DNA from: Bacteroidales bacterium
Lineage (GTDB): Bacteria; Bacteroidota; Bacteroidia; Bacteroidales; UBA932
Direction of reading: 5' to 3'
Length of the DNA stretch: 64,000 nt
NCBI GenBank assembly: GCA_017429475.1
Contig: JAFROX010000009.1
Location: forward strand, 186,001 to 250,000
How positions within the stretch are numbered: position 1 is the stretch's first letter; the number at the start of each line of letters is the position of its first letter. Both the position numbers and the translations under genes were made by a program. The notes under the pieces are model-generated. The model did not search any database, was not told where the DNA came from, and saw only the letters and a list, made by a program, of their open reading frames with translations. This document shows, one piece after another, positions 16,508-27,100 of the stretch.

Positions 16508-17869
16508 TTATTTTTGCTTTAAAACAATCTTGAACAGACGATTCCACCTGATATTGCCCGGGAAGGACTTGTTCTGATCCGTAGAGAACCATATTACAGA
16601 GGGTTTGCCCACGATATGAGTCTCTGGTACGAAGCCCCAGTAACGGGAATCAAGGGAATTGTGACGGTTGTCGCCCATCATGAAATAATAATCATACTTG
16701 AATGTGTAGCTGTCTGTCTCCTGGCCGTTGATGTAGAACTTTCCACCCTTCTCTTCAAGGTCGTTGTCCTCATACACGTCGATGATGCGGCGGTAGAGAG
16801 CGATGTTGTCCTGGTCGAGGGTGACGGTGGCGCCTTTCTTCGGAATCCAGAGGGGACCGTAATCATCCCTGGTCCAGCCGGTGTGGGTGAAGGGAAAGAG
16901 CATCAGCATCTCCTGGCTGCCTGCGGGGTAAGCGGTCTCGAGATTGTCGGAAACTGATACGACGTTCTTGAGGGATTTCACCTTTTCGAGGCCTTCCGCC
17001 GTCAGGAAGAGCGAAGGATATCCGGGCATTGCGGTATTGTACCAGGCTTCGCCCGTGTTCACTCCGATCTGCGACAGAACCTTGGGGTTGATGGGAGATC
17101 CGTCGGTGACTACAGTGTAGCTGTACTGGATTCCCTTGTAGTCCTTCTGCTTGCTGCCGTTGACATAAACCTCTCCGTCGATGACCGAGAGAGAGTCTCC
17201 TGCAACCGCCACGCAGCGTTTCACATAGTGGTCGGTCTTGTCGGAAGGACGGGTGATTATGGGGCCGTAAGTCCTCTCGGTGTAGTCCTTTCCGTTAAAG
17301 CGGACGTGCATGTAGTAATCGTCAGCAGGAAGTCTTGAAAGGACGGTGTCGCCGTGAGGGAAGTTGAAGACCACATAGTCGTCGCGCTTGACCTGGGAAA
17401 AACCCTTGAGCCTGCGATAATCTCTCTCAAAGCCTTCCACATAGCATTTCTTGAGCGAACCCGGGAAAACGTTATGCATGAAGGGCATTGAAATGGGATG
17501 TTCGGGCACCCTCGGTCCGTAGCTCAGCTTGTCCACGAAGAGGAAGTCCCCGGTCATCAGGCTGGATTCCATCGACGATGAAGGGATCTTGAAAGACTGG
17601 AAGAAGAAGATGTTGATGAAGGTGACGAAGATCACGGCGAAGATGATGGAGTCGAGCCATTCATTCCAGCTGCTGCGCTTCTCCCCTTCCTTGTAACGTT
17701 TCTTCCAGAAATTCCAGTGTACCTTCTTTGTGATGAAGATGTCGAAAATCACCGCGAGGCCGAGAAGCCACCAGTAATTCCCCAACCAGACTACCCATAG
17801 AACATAGAGTACGGCCCAAAAACCGAACCGTACCCATTTGTTCTTCAAGTATGATTGTTTTTCAGCCAA
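16508..17869 (-). CDS. lepB: Signal peptidase I (S26 family)
   Basis: A 453-residue inner-membrane leader peptidase. Membrane helices lie near residues 16-44 and 76-92. The catalytic Ser99 (IPSSSMESSLMTGDFLFVDKLSYG) and general base Lys217 (YVKRCVAVAGD) are present, followed by the C-terminal MGDNRHNSLDSRYWGFV (from residue 398). Longer than E. coli LepB (324), with extra sequence between Ser and Lys and again before the GDN motif, as usual in Bacteroidota. It starts 2 nt after rplT and is probably in the thrS-infC-rpmI-rplT transcript. Confidence 0.95.
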   Translation of the reverse strand: MAEKQSYLKNKWVRFGFWAVLYVLWVVWLGNYWWLLGLAVIFDIFITKKVHWNFWKKRYKEGEKRSSWNEWLDSIIFAVIFVTFINIFFFQSFKIPSSSMESSLMTGDFLFVDKLSYGPRVPEHPISMPFMHNVFPGSLKKCYVEGFERDYRRLKGFSQVKRDDYVVFNFPHGDTVLSRLPADDYYMHVRFNGKDYTERTYGPIITRPSDKTDHYVKRCVAVAGDSLSVIDGEVYVNGSKQKDYKGIQYSYTVVTDGSPINPKVLSQIGVNTGEAWYNTAMPGYPSLFLTAEGLEKVKSLKNVVSVSDNLETAYPAGSQEMLMLFPFTHTGWTRDDYGPLWIPKKGATVTLDQDNIALYRRIIDVYEDNDLEEKGGKFYINGQETDSYTFKYDYYFMMGDNRHNSLDSRYWGFVPETHIVGKPSVIWFSTDQNKSFPGNIRWNRLFKIVLKQK

Positions 17870-17871
17870 GC

Positions 17872-18219
17872 TTATTCCTTAACTGAATTTACAATTGCTT
17901 CGAATGCTTTAGGATCATTCATCGCCAGGTCGGCAAGCACCTTGCGGTTGAGGCCGACGTTCTGGGCGTTGAGCTTACCCATGAACTGAGAGTATGTCAA
18001 ACCGTGCTGACGTGCAGCAGCGTTGATACGGGTGATCCACAATGCGCGGAAATTGCGTTTTTTGGTTTTGCGGTCGCGGTATGCGTAAGTAAGACCTTTC
18101 TCATAGGTGTTCTTCGCAACGGTCCAGACATTCCTTCTTGAAAGGAAATTACCGCGGGTCTCTTTCAGGACTTTTTTACGGCGTGCTCTTGAAGCTACCG
18201 AATTTACACTTCTAGGCAT
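17872..18219 (-). CDS. rplT: 50S ribosomal protein L20 (bL20)
   Basis: A 115-residue protein, [25 protein letters not shown]..., with the conserved [21 protein letters not shown] core. The start at 18219 is chosen because the canonical MPRSV begins there; an upstream ATG adds 11 unrelated residues. Part of thrS-infC-rpmI-rplT. In E. coli, L20 represses this operon; no leader structure was traced here. Confidence 0.97.
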   Translation of the reverse strand: MPRSVNSVASRARRKKVLKETRGNFLSRRNVWTVAKNTYEKGLTYAYRDRKTKKRNFRALWITRINAAARQHGLTYSQFMGKLNAQNVGLNRKVLADLAMNDPKAFEAIVNSVKE

Positions 18220-18292
18220 AATTTTGCGTTTTTGAATGTCAGCGCCGGGCAATCCCGGTCTTGTCAGCTGTTCACTCGGTTAATAAATTAAA

Positions 18293-18487
18293 TTACTTGA
18301 CCAGCAGAGTTCTGATTCTCTTGTTGTCGGCAGGGGTAACGATGGCGATGTGGCCGAGGTTCCTTTTCTGCTTGTTGGTCTTCTTGGTGAGAATGTGGCT
18401 GTGATAAGCGTGTCTTCTCTTGATTTTACCGGATCCGGTGAGCGTGAAACGCTTCTTTGAACCGGAATTCGTTTTCATTTTAGGCAT
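18293..18487 (-). CDS. rpmI: 50S ribosomal protein L35 (bL35)
   Basis: A 64-residue basic protein, [33 protein letters not shown]..., a canonical bL35. It lies 34 nt after infC and 73 nt before rplT in the conserved infC-rpmI-rplT order. Confidence 0.97.
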   Translation of the reverse strand: MPKMKTNSGSKKRFTLTGSGKIKRRHAYHSHILTKKTNKQKRNLGHIAIVTPADNKRIRTLLVK

Positions 18488-18521
18488 TTTCGAAAAATTT
18501 TATTTGTTATCGTTAATGTTC

Positions 18522-19115
18522 TTACTTCTTGGAAACCGGACCGATCATCATGATCATCCTCTTTCCTTCAAGTTTAGGCAACTGTTCCACTTTGCCGTAG
18601 TCTTCGAGTTCGATCGCAAACCTGAGCAAAAGTTTCTCTCCCTGCTCGGAGAAAAGTATCGAACGTCCCCTGAAGAACACATAAGCCTTGACCTTGCTGC
18701 CTTCCTTGAGGAAGTTGATCGCGTGCTTCAGCTTGAACTGGAAGTCGTGCTCGTCGGTCTGGGGTCCGAAACGTATCTCCTTTATCACTACCTTCGATGC
18801 GTTTGCCTTCTGCATCTTGGCTTTCTTGCGCTGCTGATACTGGAACTTCTGATAGTCAATAATTTTGCAAACGGGGGGATCGGAGTTGGGCGAAATCTCG
18901 ACCAAATCCAATTCCTGAGCTTCAGCCATGTCCAGAGCTTCCCTCAACGGGTAGATGCCCTGTTCAACATTGTCTCCCACGACTCGCACCTGGGGTGCGG
19001 TGATTTCCTCGTTGATCCTGTTCCTGTCCTCGTTCTTGGGACCGCGCTGGGCGTTGGGGTTCTTTTTCTGAGGTGTGGGCTTGGGCCGCGGTGGCCGATA
19101 GTTGGAAGTTGCTAT
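18522..19115 (-). CDS. infC: Translation initiation factor IF-3, probable ATA start
   Basis: About 197 residues if started at ATA (19113-19115). The N-domain [44 protein letters not shown] and the C-domain [29 protein letters not shown] are complete. The first ATG (18987-18989) would delete about 42 residues, including the conserved RINEEI. No ATG, GTG or TTG exists between the in-frame thrS stop (19128-19130) and the conserved region at a useful place. AGGAGG lies 8 nt before the ATA, overlapping the thrS TAG. Rare start codons on infC underlie IF-3 autoregulation in other bacteria (AUU in E. coli). Confidence 0.9.
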   Translation of the reverse strand: MATSNYRPPRPKPTPQKKNPNAQRGPKNEDRNRINEEITAPQVRVVGDNVEQGIYPLREALDMAEAQELDLVEISPNSDPPVCKIIDYQKFQYQQRKKAKMQKANASKVVIKEIRFGPQTDEHDFQFKLKHAINFLKEGSKVKAYVFFRGRSILFSEQGEKLLLRFAIELEDYGKVEQLPKLEGKRMIMMIGPVSKK

Positions 19116-19123
19116 ATTGGTAT

Positions 19124-19129
19124 CCTCCT
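19124..19129 (-). promoter_or_regulatory. Shine-Dalgarno AGGAGG for infC
   Basis: A perfect AGGAGG on the minus strand, sharing its first bases with the thrS TAG stop and spaced 8 nt from the ATA start. SD sites are rare in Bacteroidota, where the anti-SD is sequestered, so this marks a specially controlled start. Confidence 0.75.
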
Positions 19130-21062
19130 AGTTAAGTTGTTGGTAAATCTCGTCCTTTATCAGTTTCACAAATTCTTCAATCTTCATAGTTCCGACGTTC
19201 ACGCCACCCTGCTTGCGTACTGAGACTGTACCTGCTTCGGCTTCTTTCTCTCCGACTATGAGCAGATACGGGATCCTCTTCATCTCATTCTCGCGTATCT
19301 TCTTGCCAATGGTCTCGTTACGGTCGTCTATTGCGGCGCGAATTTCGTAATTATTAAATAATTCGCAAACTTTTTTTGCAAAATCGTTATACTTCTCACT
19401 CAGCGACATAACTACCACTTGCTCAGGAGCCAACCACAACGGAAGCTTGCCTGCGGTATGTTCGAGGAGCACGGCGACGAAACGTTCCATAGAGCCGAAC
19501 GGGGCACGGTGGATCATCACGGGCCTGCTTCGCTTGTCGTCAGAGTCGATGTATTCGAGTTCGAAACGCTCGGGCAGGTTGTAGTCGACCTGGATGGTAC
19601 CAAGCTGCCACTTGCGGCCAAGGGCGTCCTTCACCATAAAGTCAAGCTTAGGGCCGTAGAAGGCAGCCTCTCCGGTTTTCACGGTGGTATTCAGGCCTTT
19701 CTCGGCAGCAGCCTCGATGATTGCGCTTTCGGCCTTGGCCCAGTTCTCGTCGGTACCTATGTATTTCTCCTTGTCTTCAGGGTCGCGGAGAGAGACCTGA
19801 GCCTCGTACTCCTTGAAATCCAAAGTCTTGAAGACATAGAGGATAATGTCGATCACTTTGCAGAACTCTTCCTTGATCTGGTCGGGACGGCAGAAGAGGT
19901 GGGCGTCGTCCTGGGTGAAACCGCGCACGCGGGTAAGTCCGTGCAGCTCACCGCTCTGCTCATATCTGTACACGGTTCCGAACTCGGCGAAACGCAGAGG
20001 GAGATCCCTGTAAGAACGGGGCTTGCTGCGGTAGATCTCGCAGTGGTGAGGGCAGTTCATAGGTTTGAGCAGGTACTCCTCCCCTTCCTGCGGAGTGGTG
20101 ATCGGGCGGAACGAATCGGCACCGTAGTGTGCCCAGTGACCTGAGGTCACATAGAGTTCCTTGCTTCCGATATGCGGAGTGATGACCGGCAGATAGCCGT
20201 ATCTCTTCTGTACTTTCTTGAGGAATTCCTGCAGACGGTCGCGAAGGTCGGCGCCTTTCGGCAGCCAGAGAGGCAGACCCTGTCCCACCCTGTTGGAGAA
20301 GGTGAAGAGCTCGAGTTCCTTGCCGAGCTTGCGGTGGTCGCGCTTCTTGGCCTCCTCGAGCAGCACGAGGTATTCGTCGAGCATCGACTTCTTGGGGAAG
20401 GTGATGCCGTAGATGCGGGTGAGCATCTTGTTGTGCTCGTCTCCGCGCCAGTATGCTCCGGCGATGGAGGTGAGCTTGATGGCCTTGATGACTGAAGTGT
20501 CGCGAAGGTGCGGGCCGCGGCAGAGGTCGGTGAAGGAACCGTTGGTGTAGAAGCTGATGTGACCGTCTTCCAGTCCTTCGATCAGTTCGCATTTGTACTG
20601 GTCGCCCTTCTCGGTGAAGGTCTTCATAGCCTCGGCCTTGGGAACGTCCTTGCGGACGAAGTGCTGTCCCTGGCGGGCGAACTCGGTCATCTTGTCCTCG
20701 ATGGCCTTGAGGTCGGCGTCGGTTATCTGCTTGTCCCCGAGGTCCACGTCATAGTAGAATCCGTTGTCGATCGCGGGACCGATACCGAACTTGATGCCGG
20801 GATAAAGAGTTTCCAGGGCCTCAGCCATAAGGTGTGAAGAAGAGTGCCAGAAAACCTTCTTGGCTTCCTCGTCTTCCCATTTGTGCAGCTTGAGGGTAGC
20901 GTCCTCGGTGATGGGGCGTTCCAAATCATATACTGCACCGTTAACGCTGGCTGCGAGCACGTCGGCCGCAAGCCTCGGGCTGATCGACATTGCAATGTCA
21001 TATGCGCTTACACCGCTTTCGTATTCGCGCACACTGCCGTCCGGAAATGTTATCTTTATCAT
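19128..21062 (-). CDS. thrS: Threonine--tRNA ligase
   Basis: A 644-residue class II synthetase. Domains: N-terminal TGS ([13 protein letters not shown]...), editing domain with [11 protein letters not shown], catalytic core with zinc ligands in [10 protein letters not shown], motif 2 [29 protein letters not shown], motif 3 [18 protein letters not shown], and the anticodon-binding C-terminus. The start at 21062 (MIKITFP) is chosen; an upstream ATG would add 15 unrelated residues. First gene of the thrS-infC-rpmI-rplT-lepB group; its TAG is embedded in the infC ribosome-binding site. A minus-strand TATCTTTG (21095-21102) is a possible -7 element. Confidence 0.97.
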   Translation of the reverse strand: MIKITFPDGSVREYESGVSAYDIAMSISPRLAADVLAASVNGAVYDLERPITEDATLKLHKWEDEEAKKVFWHSSSHLMAEALETLYPGIKFGIGPAIDNGFYYDVDLGDKQITDADLKAIEDKMTEFARQGQHFVRKDVPKAEAMKTFTEKGDQYKCELIEGLEDGHISFYTNGSFTDLCRGPHLRDTSVIKAIKLTSIAGAYWRGDEHNKMLTRIYGITFPKKSMLDEYLVLLEEAKKRDHRKLGKELELFTFSNRVGQGLPLWLPKGADLRDRLQEFLKKVQKRYGYLPVITPHIGSKELYVTSGHWAHYGADSFRPITTPQEGEEYLLKPMNCPHHCEIYRSKPRSYRDLPLRFAEFGTVYRYEQSGELHGLTRVRGFTQDDAHLFCRPDQIKEEFCKVIDIILYVFKTLDFKEYEAQVSLRDPEDKEKYIGTDENWAKAESAIIEAAAEKGLNTTVKTGEAAFYGPKLDFMVKDALGRKWQLGTIQVDYNLPERFELEYIDSDDKRSRPVMIHRAPFGSMERFVAVLLEHTAGKLPLWLAPEQVVVMSLSEKYNDFAKKVCELFNNYEIRAAIDDRNETIGKKIRENEMKRIPYLLIVGEKEAEAGTVSVRKQGGVNVGTMKIEEFVKLIKDEIYQQLN

Positions 21063-21131
21063 AATCTGCTGGTTGATATTCTTATTCAGGCTGGCAAAGA
21101 TATACATTTTTTCCTGATTGTTGATAAGTTA

Positions 21132-21164
21132 TTGTTCAGGATGCCACCCTATTTGGTAATTTTG
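21132..21164 (+). promoter_or_regulatory. Promoter for the deoxynucleoside kinase gene
   Basis: TTG at 21132-21134 and TAATTTTG at 21157-21164, 22 nt apart, fit the Bacteroidota -33/-7 arrangement. The ATG follows 21 nt after the -7 element. Confidence 0.5.
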
Positions 21165-21185
21165 TAGGAGTTAAGATATCCAACC

Positions 21186-21797
21186 ATGCACATCGGCGTA
21201 GCCGGAAATATCGGAAGCGGAAAATCCACCCTCACGAGGATGCTCTCGGAGCACTACGGGTGGACTCCGCAGTACGAGGCAGTGACATACAATCCCTACC
21301 TTGAGGACTACTACAAGGACATACGCCGCTGGAGTTTCAACCTGGAGATATACTTCCTGGCACAAAGGTTCAAGGACCTCGTCGAGATAGGCAAGTCCGA
21401 CAAAGTCATCATCCAGGACCGCACCCTGATGGAAGGCGTGCACATCTTCGTCAAGAACAACCTGGCTCTGGGCAACATCTCGCAGCGGGACTACGACACC
21501 TATATGGACCTTTTCAACCAGATGATATCGACCGTGAAGCTGCCCGACCTGCTCATCTACCTCCGTTCTTCCGTGGCAAGCCTGGTGGCAAAGATCCAGA
21601 AGCGAGGCCGAAACTACGAGCAGGGAATGAGTCTGGAGTATCTCGGAGGCCTCAACGACAGCTATGAGGAGTGGATAGCCTCCTACCCCGGCAAGGTCAT
21701 CATCATAGATGCCGACAATATGGATTTCGAGAACAACCCGCAGGACTTCCGCGCCATCACCGACCGCATCGACGCCCTCCTTTTCGGTCTGTTCTAG
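21186..21797 (+). CDS. Deoxynucleoside kinase (dNK/dGK family)
   Basis: A 203-residue kinase phosphorylating deoxynucleosides for DNA precursor salvage. P-loop GNIGSGKST at residues 7-15; the ERS/DRS-like catalytic segment is IIQDRTLMEGVHIF; the lid-type Arg segment is KIQKRGRNYEQGMSLEYL. Length and motifs match bacterial deoxyadenosine/deoxyguanosine kinases. Divergent from thrS. Which deoxynucleoside is preferred cannot be read from the sequence. Confidence 0.9.
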   Translation: MHIGVAGNIGSGKSTLTRMLSEHYGWTPQYEAVTYNPYLEDYYKDIRRWSFNLEIYFLAQRFKDLVEIGKSDKVIIQDRTLMEGVHIFVKNNLALGNISQRDYDTYMDLFNQMISTVKLPDLLIYLRSSVASLVAKIQKRGRNYEQGMSLEYLGGLNDSYEEWIASYPGKVIIIDADNMDFENNPQDFRAITDRIDALLFGLF

Positions 21798-21833
21798 TTT
21801 ATTTGTATATTTGCAGTCCTAAGATCACAACCT

Positions 21834-22784
21834 ATGGAGCTGTCTATCGTCATCTCTCTTTTCAACGAGAAGGAATCCCTCAGGGAACTTGTGCAATGGA
21901 TACACGAAGCCCTCGCCGGCAAGGTGTCCGATTATGAAATCATAATGGTCGACGACGGCAGCACCGACGGTTCCTGGGACACTATCCAGGAAATGGCAGT
22001 GACCGACAAGACCATCCACGGCATCCGTTTCCGCCGCAACTACGGCAAGTCCGCAGCCCTCTACTGCGGCTTCGAAGCCGCCGAAGGCGACATCGTCGTG
22101 ACGATGGACGCCGACCTCCAGGACGACCCCACCGAGATTCCCGAGATGATGCGGATGATACGCGAGGACGGCTACGACCTGGTTTCCGGCTGGAAGAAGG
22201 TGCGTCACGACAACAAGCTGACCAAGAACCTTCCATCGAAACTCTACAACGCAACGGCCCGCAAGGTCACCGGCATCAAGCTCCACGATATGAACTGCGG
22301 CCTGAAGGCCTACCGCAAGGAAGTGGTCAAGAACATCGAGGTCTACGGCGAGATGCACCGTTTCATCCCCTACCTGGCAAAGGAAGCCGGTTTCGGCAAG
22401 ATCGGAGAGAAGGTCGTACACCACCGCAAGCGCAAATACGGCAAGAGCAAGTTCGGCCTGAACCGCTTCGTCAACGGTTTCCTTGACCTGATGACCATCT
22501 GGTTCCTGCAGGTGTTCGGACGCAAGCCGATGCATCTCTTCGGACTGATGGGCACCGTCACCTTCCTCATAGGTATAGTGATCACTCTCTGGCTGATCAT
22601 CAAGAAACTTGTGCTCCAGAGCCAGGGACGCATCTTCCGTGCGGTCACCGACCAGCCCCTGTTCTACCTCGCCCTGCTGGCGGTAGTGATAGGCACACTG
22701 CTGTTCCTCACCGGATTCATCGGCGAACTCATCAGCCGCAACAGCAGCAACCGCAACAGTTACAACATCAAGGAGAGATTCTAA
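21834..22784 (+). CDS. Family 2 glycosyltransferase, DPM1/GtrB-like, with two membrane helices
   Basis: A 316-residue polyprenyl-phosphate hexose transferase-like protein. The GT-A domain starts LSIVISLFNEKESL, with the nucleotide-binding VDDGSTDGS and metal-binding MDADLQDDPTEIPEM. A KYGKSKFGLNRFVNGFLDL amphipathic region precedes two transmembrane helices (about residues 232-255 and 276-298). This architecture matches GtrB/ArnC-type enzymes that load undecaprenyl phosphate. It begins 36 nt after the kinase gene. Sugar specificity is unknown. Confidence 0.9.
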   Translation: MELSIVISLFNEKESLRELVQWIHEALAGKVSDYEIIMVDDGSTDGSWDTIQEMAVTDKTIHGIRFRRNYGKSAALYCGFEAAEGDIVVTMDADLQDDPTEIPEMMRMIREDGYDLVSGWKKVRHDNKLTKNLPSKLYNATARKVTGIKLHDMNCGLKAYRKEVVKNIEVYGEMHRFIPYLAKEAGFGKIGEKVVHHRKRKYGKSKFGLNRFVNGFLDLMTIWFLQVFGRKPMHLFGLMGTVTFLIGIVITLWLIIKKLVLQSQGRIFRAVTDQPLFYLALLAVVIGTLLFLTGFIGELISRNSSNRNSYNIKERF

Positions 22785-22787
22785 AGG

Positions 22788-24176
22788 CTATCTTGCCATC
22801 AACTGCTTGCAGGCCTCGCAGATGGCTTCACTCATCGTCGGATGAGGGAACACCGTGTGCGACAGTCTGTCGGCTGTGACGCCGCAGTCCATTGCCAGCA
22901 CGAGGCCGCCAATCATTTCGCTAACATTCGCACCTACGAGATGCACGCCGAGTATGCGGCCGTCATTGGCGTCGCAGATGACCTTCACGAAACCGTCTTT
23001 CTCACCGGCGGCGACAGCCTTGCCGTTCGAAGCGAACTGGCAGCGGCCAACCCTGTATTCGATACCCTTTGCCACGGCATCACGCTCCCTGAGTCCGGCT
23101 GAAGCCACCTCGGGGCTGATGTATGTGCAGGCGGGCATAGTCTCGTAATTGACCGGCTTGTGCTCGTGGCCGGCAATGCCTTCCACGCAGGCGACGGCCT
23201 CGGCGCTGGCAGCGTGTGCGAGAGCAGGAGTGGAAATGACGTCTCCGATGGCATAGATGCCCTCGACATTTGTCATATAGGCGGAGTCGACGACGATCTT
23301 GCGGCGGTTCATCTCGACACCCACCTGTTCCAGACCTATGAAATCGGTGTTGGGAACCACGCCGGCGGCCGAAAGTACGACCTCGGCCTCAAGCTGCTCC
23401 TCCCCTTTCCTGGTCTTGACCGAGAGGGTGCAGGTTTCGCCCTTTTCGACAGCCTGCACGGCAGACGATGTCATCACCTTGATGCCCATCTTGCGGAGGC
23501 TGCGGCTAACCTGGGCTGATATGTCGTCGTCTTCGAGGGGAAGCACCCTGTCGAGGAATTCGATGAGTGTGACCTCAACTCCGAGGCTGCGGTAGAAGAA
23601 GGCGAACTCGGTGCCGACGGCGCCCGAACCTATCACTGCCATAGACTTCGGAATGAAGGGCGGCATAAGGGCCTGGCGCGAACACCATATCTTCTCTCCG
23701 TCCACGGGAGCGAAAGGAAGGCTGGAAGGCCTCGCCCCGGTAGCGATGATGATGTGTGCCGCCTGCAGCACGGTGGTAGAACCGTCTTCAGCGATCACCT
23801 CGACCTGCTTTCCGGGAAGGATGCGGCCGGTGCCCTGAACGAGTTTGACGCCTGCCTTGTTGAAGAGGAATTCAATGCCGCGGCTCATCGTTGCGGCAAC
23901 CTCACGGCTGCGGGCGAAGATGCGCTCTATGTCGGGTTGGAGATTGTCTGCGGAGAAACCGTAGGCCGCGCCTTCGCGGGAGTGGTTCATCACCTGGGCG
24001 CTCTTGAGAAGGGCCTTGGTGGGGATGCAGCCCCAGTTGAGGCATACGCCGCCGAGCGACGCGCTCTCCACTACCGTAACGTCGAAACCAGCTTTCGCAG
24101 CTTCCAGCGCTGCCACATAACCGCCCGGGCCTGAGCCGATGACGATCAGATTATTCTCCGGCCTGTTCTTTTCCAT
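22788..24176 (-). CDS. lpdA: Dihydrolipoyl dehydrogenase
   Basis: A 462-residue flavoprotein disulfide reductase. FAD-binding VIGSGPGGYVAALEAA, redox disulfide Cys45-Cys50 (GGVCLNWGCIPTKAL), NAD site AVIGSGAVGTEFA, and the C-terminal His-Glu pair in HTVFPHPTMSEAI are all present. It serves 2-oxoacid dehydrogenase or glycine-cleavage complexes, whose other subunits are not in this window. The start at 24176 (MEKNRPEN) lies inside the secA C-terminal codons, giving a 26-nt overlap and likely translational coupling to secA. Confidence 0.95.
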   Translation of the reverse strand: MEKNRPENNLIVIGSGPGGYVAALEAAKAGFDVTVVESASLGGVCLNWGCIPTKALLKSAQVMNHSREGAAYGFSADNLQPDIERIFARSREVAATMSRGIEFLFNKAGVKLVQGTGRILPGKQVEVIAEDGSTTVLQAAHIIIATGARPSSLPFAPVDGEKIWCSRQALMPPFIPKSMAVIGSGAVGTEFAFFYRSLGVEVTLIEFLDRVLPLEDDDISAQVSRSLRKMGIKVMTSSAVQAVEKGETCTLSVKTRKGEEQLEAEVVLSAAGVVPNTDFIGLEQVGVEMNRRKIVVDSAYMTNVEGIYAIGDVISTPALAHAASAEAVACVEGIAGHEHKPVNYETMPACTYISPEVASAGLRERDAVAKGIEYRVGRCQFASNGKAVAAGEKDGFVKVICDANDGRILGVHLVGANVSEMIGGLVLAMDCGVTADRLSHTVFPHPTMSEAICEACKQLMAR

Positions 24177-27100
24177 GACAATTCTTGTATTTCTTGCCGC
24201 TGCCGCAAGGACAGGGGTCGTTGCGGCCCACTTTCTTGGCAACCCTCACCGGAGCGTTGCTCTTGGGCTCCGAACTGCGGGTAAGGAGGTCGGGCCTTCC
24301 TGCCTGCATACGGCTCATATCGGTCTTGCGCTCGTGAGCTTCGGTAGCCACCTCGTCAGGCGACTGCATATCGTTCTTGAGGAAGATCTGTTCGCGGAGG
24401 AGGAACGTCAGCACGTCCTTGTAGATGCCTTCCAGAGCCTTGATGAAGAGGTCGAAGCTCTCGGTCTTGTAGATGAGCTTCGGGTCCTTCTGCTCGTAGG
24501 ATGCATTCTGGACTGACTGCTTGAGGTCGTCCATATCGCGCAGGTGGATCTTCCAGTATTCGTCGATAACCCTGAGGGTGACGGTCTTCGAGATGGCTCG
24601 GGTCAGTTCCTTTCCCTTGCTCTCGTAAGCCTTGCGCAGGTCGACGAGGACGTTGAGCACCTTGCGGCCGTCGGTCACGGGGATGGCGATGTTCTGGTAG
24701 AACATACGCTTCTTCTCGTAGACGTAGTTGATGATCGGCCAGGCCTGGGCCACGATGGTCTCGTTGCGGCGCTTCTGGGTGTCGATGATGGTATTCTTCA
24801 GGCGGTCGGATATCTCGCCTTTCTTTGCCTTGTCGTAGAAAGCCTCGTCGAAATCAGGCTCTATGGAGAGCGTTTCCATAAGCACTTCGCAGAAGCCCTG
24901 GTAGTCGAGGTCGCCGTTCTTGTCGACGAATATGTCGCAGTAGTCGCTGGCCATGTTCATCACGTCGACGTCGATGCGTTCACCTGTGAGGGCGCTGCGG
25001 CGTTTAGAATAGACGACTTCGCGCTGCGAGTTCATAACGTCGTCGTATTCCACGAGGTTCTTTCGGATACCGAAGTTGTTCTCCTCGACTTTCTTCTGTG
25101 CCCTTTCGATAGAACTTGACAGCATCGAGTTCTGGAGAGCTTCGCCCTCGGTGAGGCCCATCTTGTCCACGACTCCGGCTATCCTTTCGGAACCGAACAG
25201 ACGCATCAGGTTGTCCTCGAGAGATACGTAGAATATTGAAGAGCCCGGGTCTCCCTGACGTCCGGAACGGCCTCGCAGCTGACGGTCCACTCGGCGGCTG
25301 TCGTGACGCTCTGTGCCGATGATGGCAAGTCCGCCTGCTTCGCGCACTTCGGGATCGATCTTGATATCGGTACCACGGCCGGCCATGTTGGTGGCGATGG
25401 TCACGGTGCCGGCCTTGCCTGCCTGTGCGACAACCTCCGCCTCACGGGCGTGCTGCTTGGCGTTCAGCACCTGGTGCTTGATGCCTCTCATCTTGAGCAT
25501 CCTGCTGAGAAGTTCGGATATCTCGACTGAAGTGGTACCGACGAGCACCGGCCTTCCCTGAGCCACGAGTTCCTGGATCTTCGCTATGACAGCGTTATAT
25601 TTTTCTTTCTTTGTCTTGTAGATAAGGTCGTCCTCATCCTTGCGGATGACGGGACGGTTTGTGGGAATTACCACCACGTCGAGCTTGTAGATTTCCCAGA
25701 ACTCGCCTGCTTCCGTCTCTGCGGTACCTGTCATACCGGCAAGCTTGTGATACATACGGAAGTAGTTCTGCAGGGTGATGGTCGCAAAGGTCTGGGTAGC
25801 GGCTTCGACCTTCACCATCTCCTTGGCCTCGACAGCCTGGTGGAGACCGTCGCTCCAGCGGCGTCCCTCCATAATACGGCCGGTCTGCTCGTCGACGATC
25901 TTGACCTTGCCGTCGATGATGACGTAGTCCACGTCACGGTCGAACATAGCGTAGGCCTTCAGCAGCTGGTCCACTGTGTGCATACGCTCGGCCTTGAGCG
26001 AATAGTTGGCGTAGAGCTCGTCCTTCTTCACCCTCTTGGCCTCGGCGTCGAGAGAAGCGTCGTGCTCGATCTTAGACACTTCTTCTGCAAGCTGGGGCAT
26101 AAGGAAGAACTCGGCGTCGCCGACAGCCTTGGCAAGTTCCTCGTTACCGTTATCGGTCAGCTCCACGGTGCGGTTCTGCTCGTCAACGACGAAGTAGAGG
26201 TCGTTAGTGATGACGCGCTGCTCGATGTCCTTGTCGGTGAAGGCCGCCCTGATCACTTTAGACTCGGCTTCCTGGAGGATGGTCTTGATGCCGGGCTCGC
26301 TGAGGTATTTGATGAGGGGCTGGTATTTGGGCAGGCCCTTGAATGCCTTGAGAAGCATTATTTCTCCTTCATCCTTGATCTTGCCTGCTGAGATGAGCTT
26401 GCGGGCTTCGTTCAGGAACCTGTTGACAACCTCGCGCTGGGCTTTGTATAGCCTCTCGACGTATGGTTTGTATTCTATATAGGCCTCGTCGCCGCTGCGC
26501 TGAACGGGACCCGATATGATCAAAGGGGTACGGGCGTCGTCGATAAGCACTGAGTCGACCTCATCGACGATGGCGTAGTGATGCTTGCGCTGCACCAGGT
26601 CGTTGGGGTTGATGGCCATATTGTCCCTCAGGTAGTCGAAACCGAACTCGTTGTTCGTACCGAAGGTGACGTCGCAACGGTATGCGCGCTTGCGTGCCTC
26701 TGTGTTGGGTTCGTGCATGTCGATGCAGTCTACGCTCAGTCCGTGGAACTCATAGAGCGGGCCCATCCATTCGCAGTCACGTTTTGCCAGGTAGTCGTTG
26801 ACGGTCACTACGTGGACGCCCTTCTTGCCCATAGCGTTCAGGAACACGGGAAGGGTGGCCACGAGGGTCTTTCCTTCACCGGTAGCCATCTCGGCAATCT
26901 TGCCCTGATGCAGGACGATACCGCCGATGAGCTGCACGTCATAGTGGACCATATCCCACTTGATCATGTTGCCTCCGGCCATCCAGCTGTTCTTCCAGAC
27001 TGCATAGTCACCTTCGACCTTCACGAAATCCTTGGTCGTGCTCAGGTCGCGGTCGAAATCGGTTGCACGGACCCTTATGGTCTCGTTTTCCTTGAAACGG

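Noticed and set aside
18522-18989. IF-3 started at the first ATG (155 residues)
   Set aside because: It would remove about 40 residues including the conserved RINEEI segment of the N-domain; an SD-preceded ATA upstream explains the full protein.
19128-19130. Programmed read-through of the thrS TAG into infC
   Set aside because: The frames match, but TAG within a perfect SD is better explained by termination-reinitiation; no read-through context was evident.
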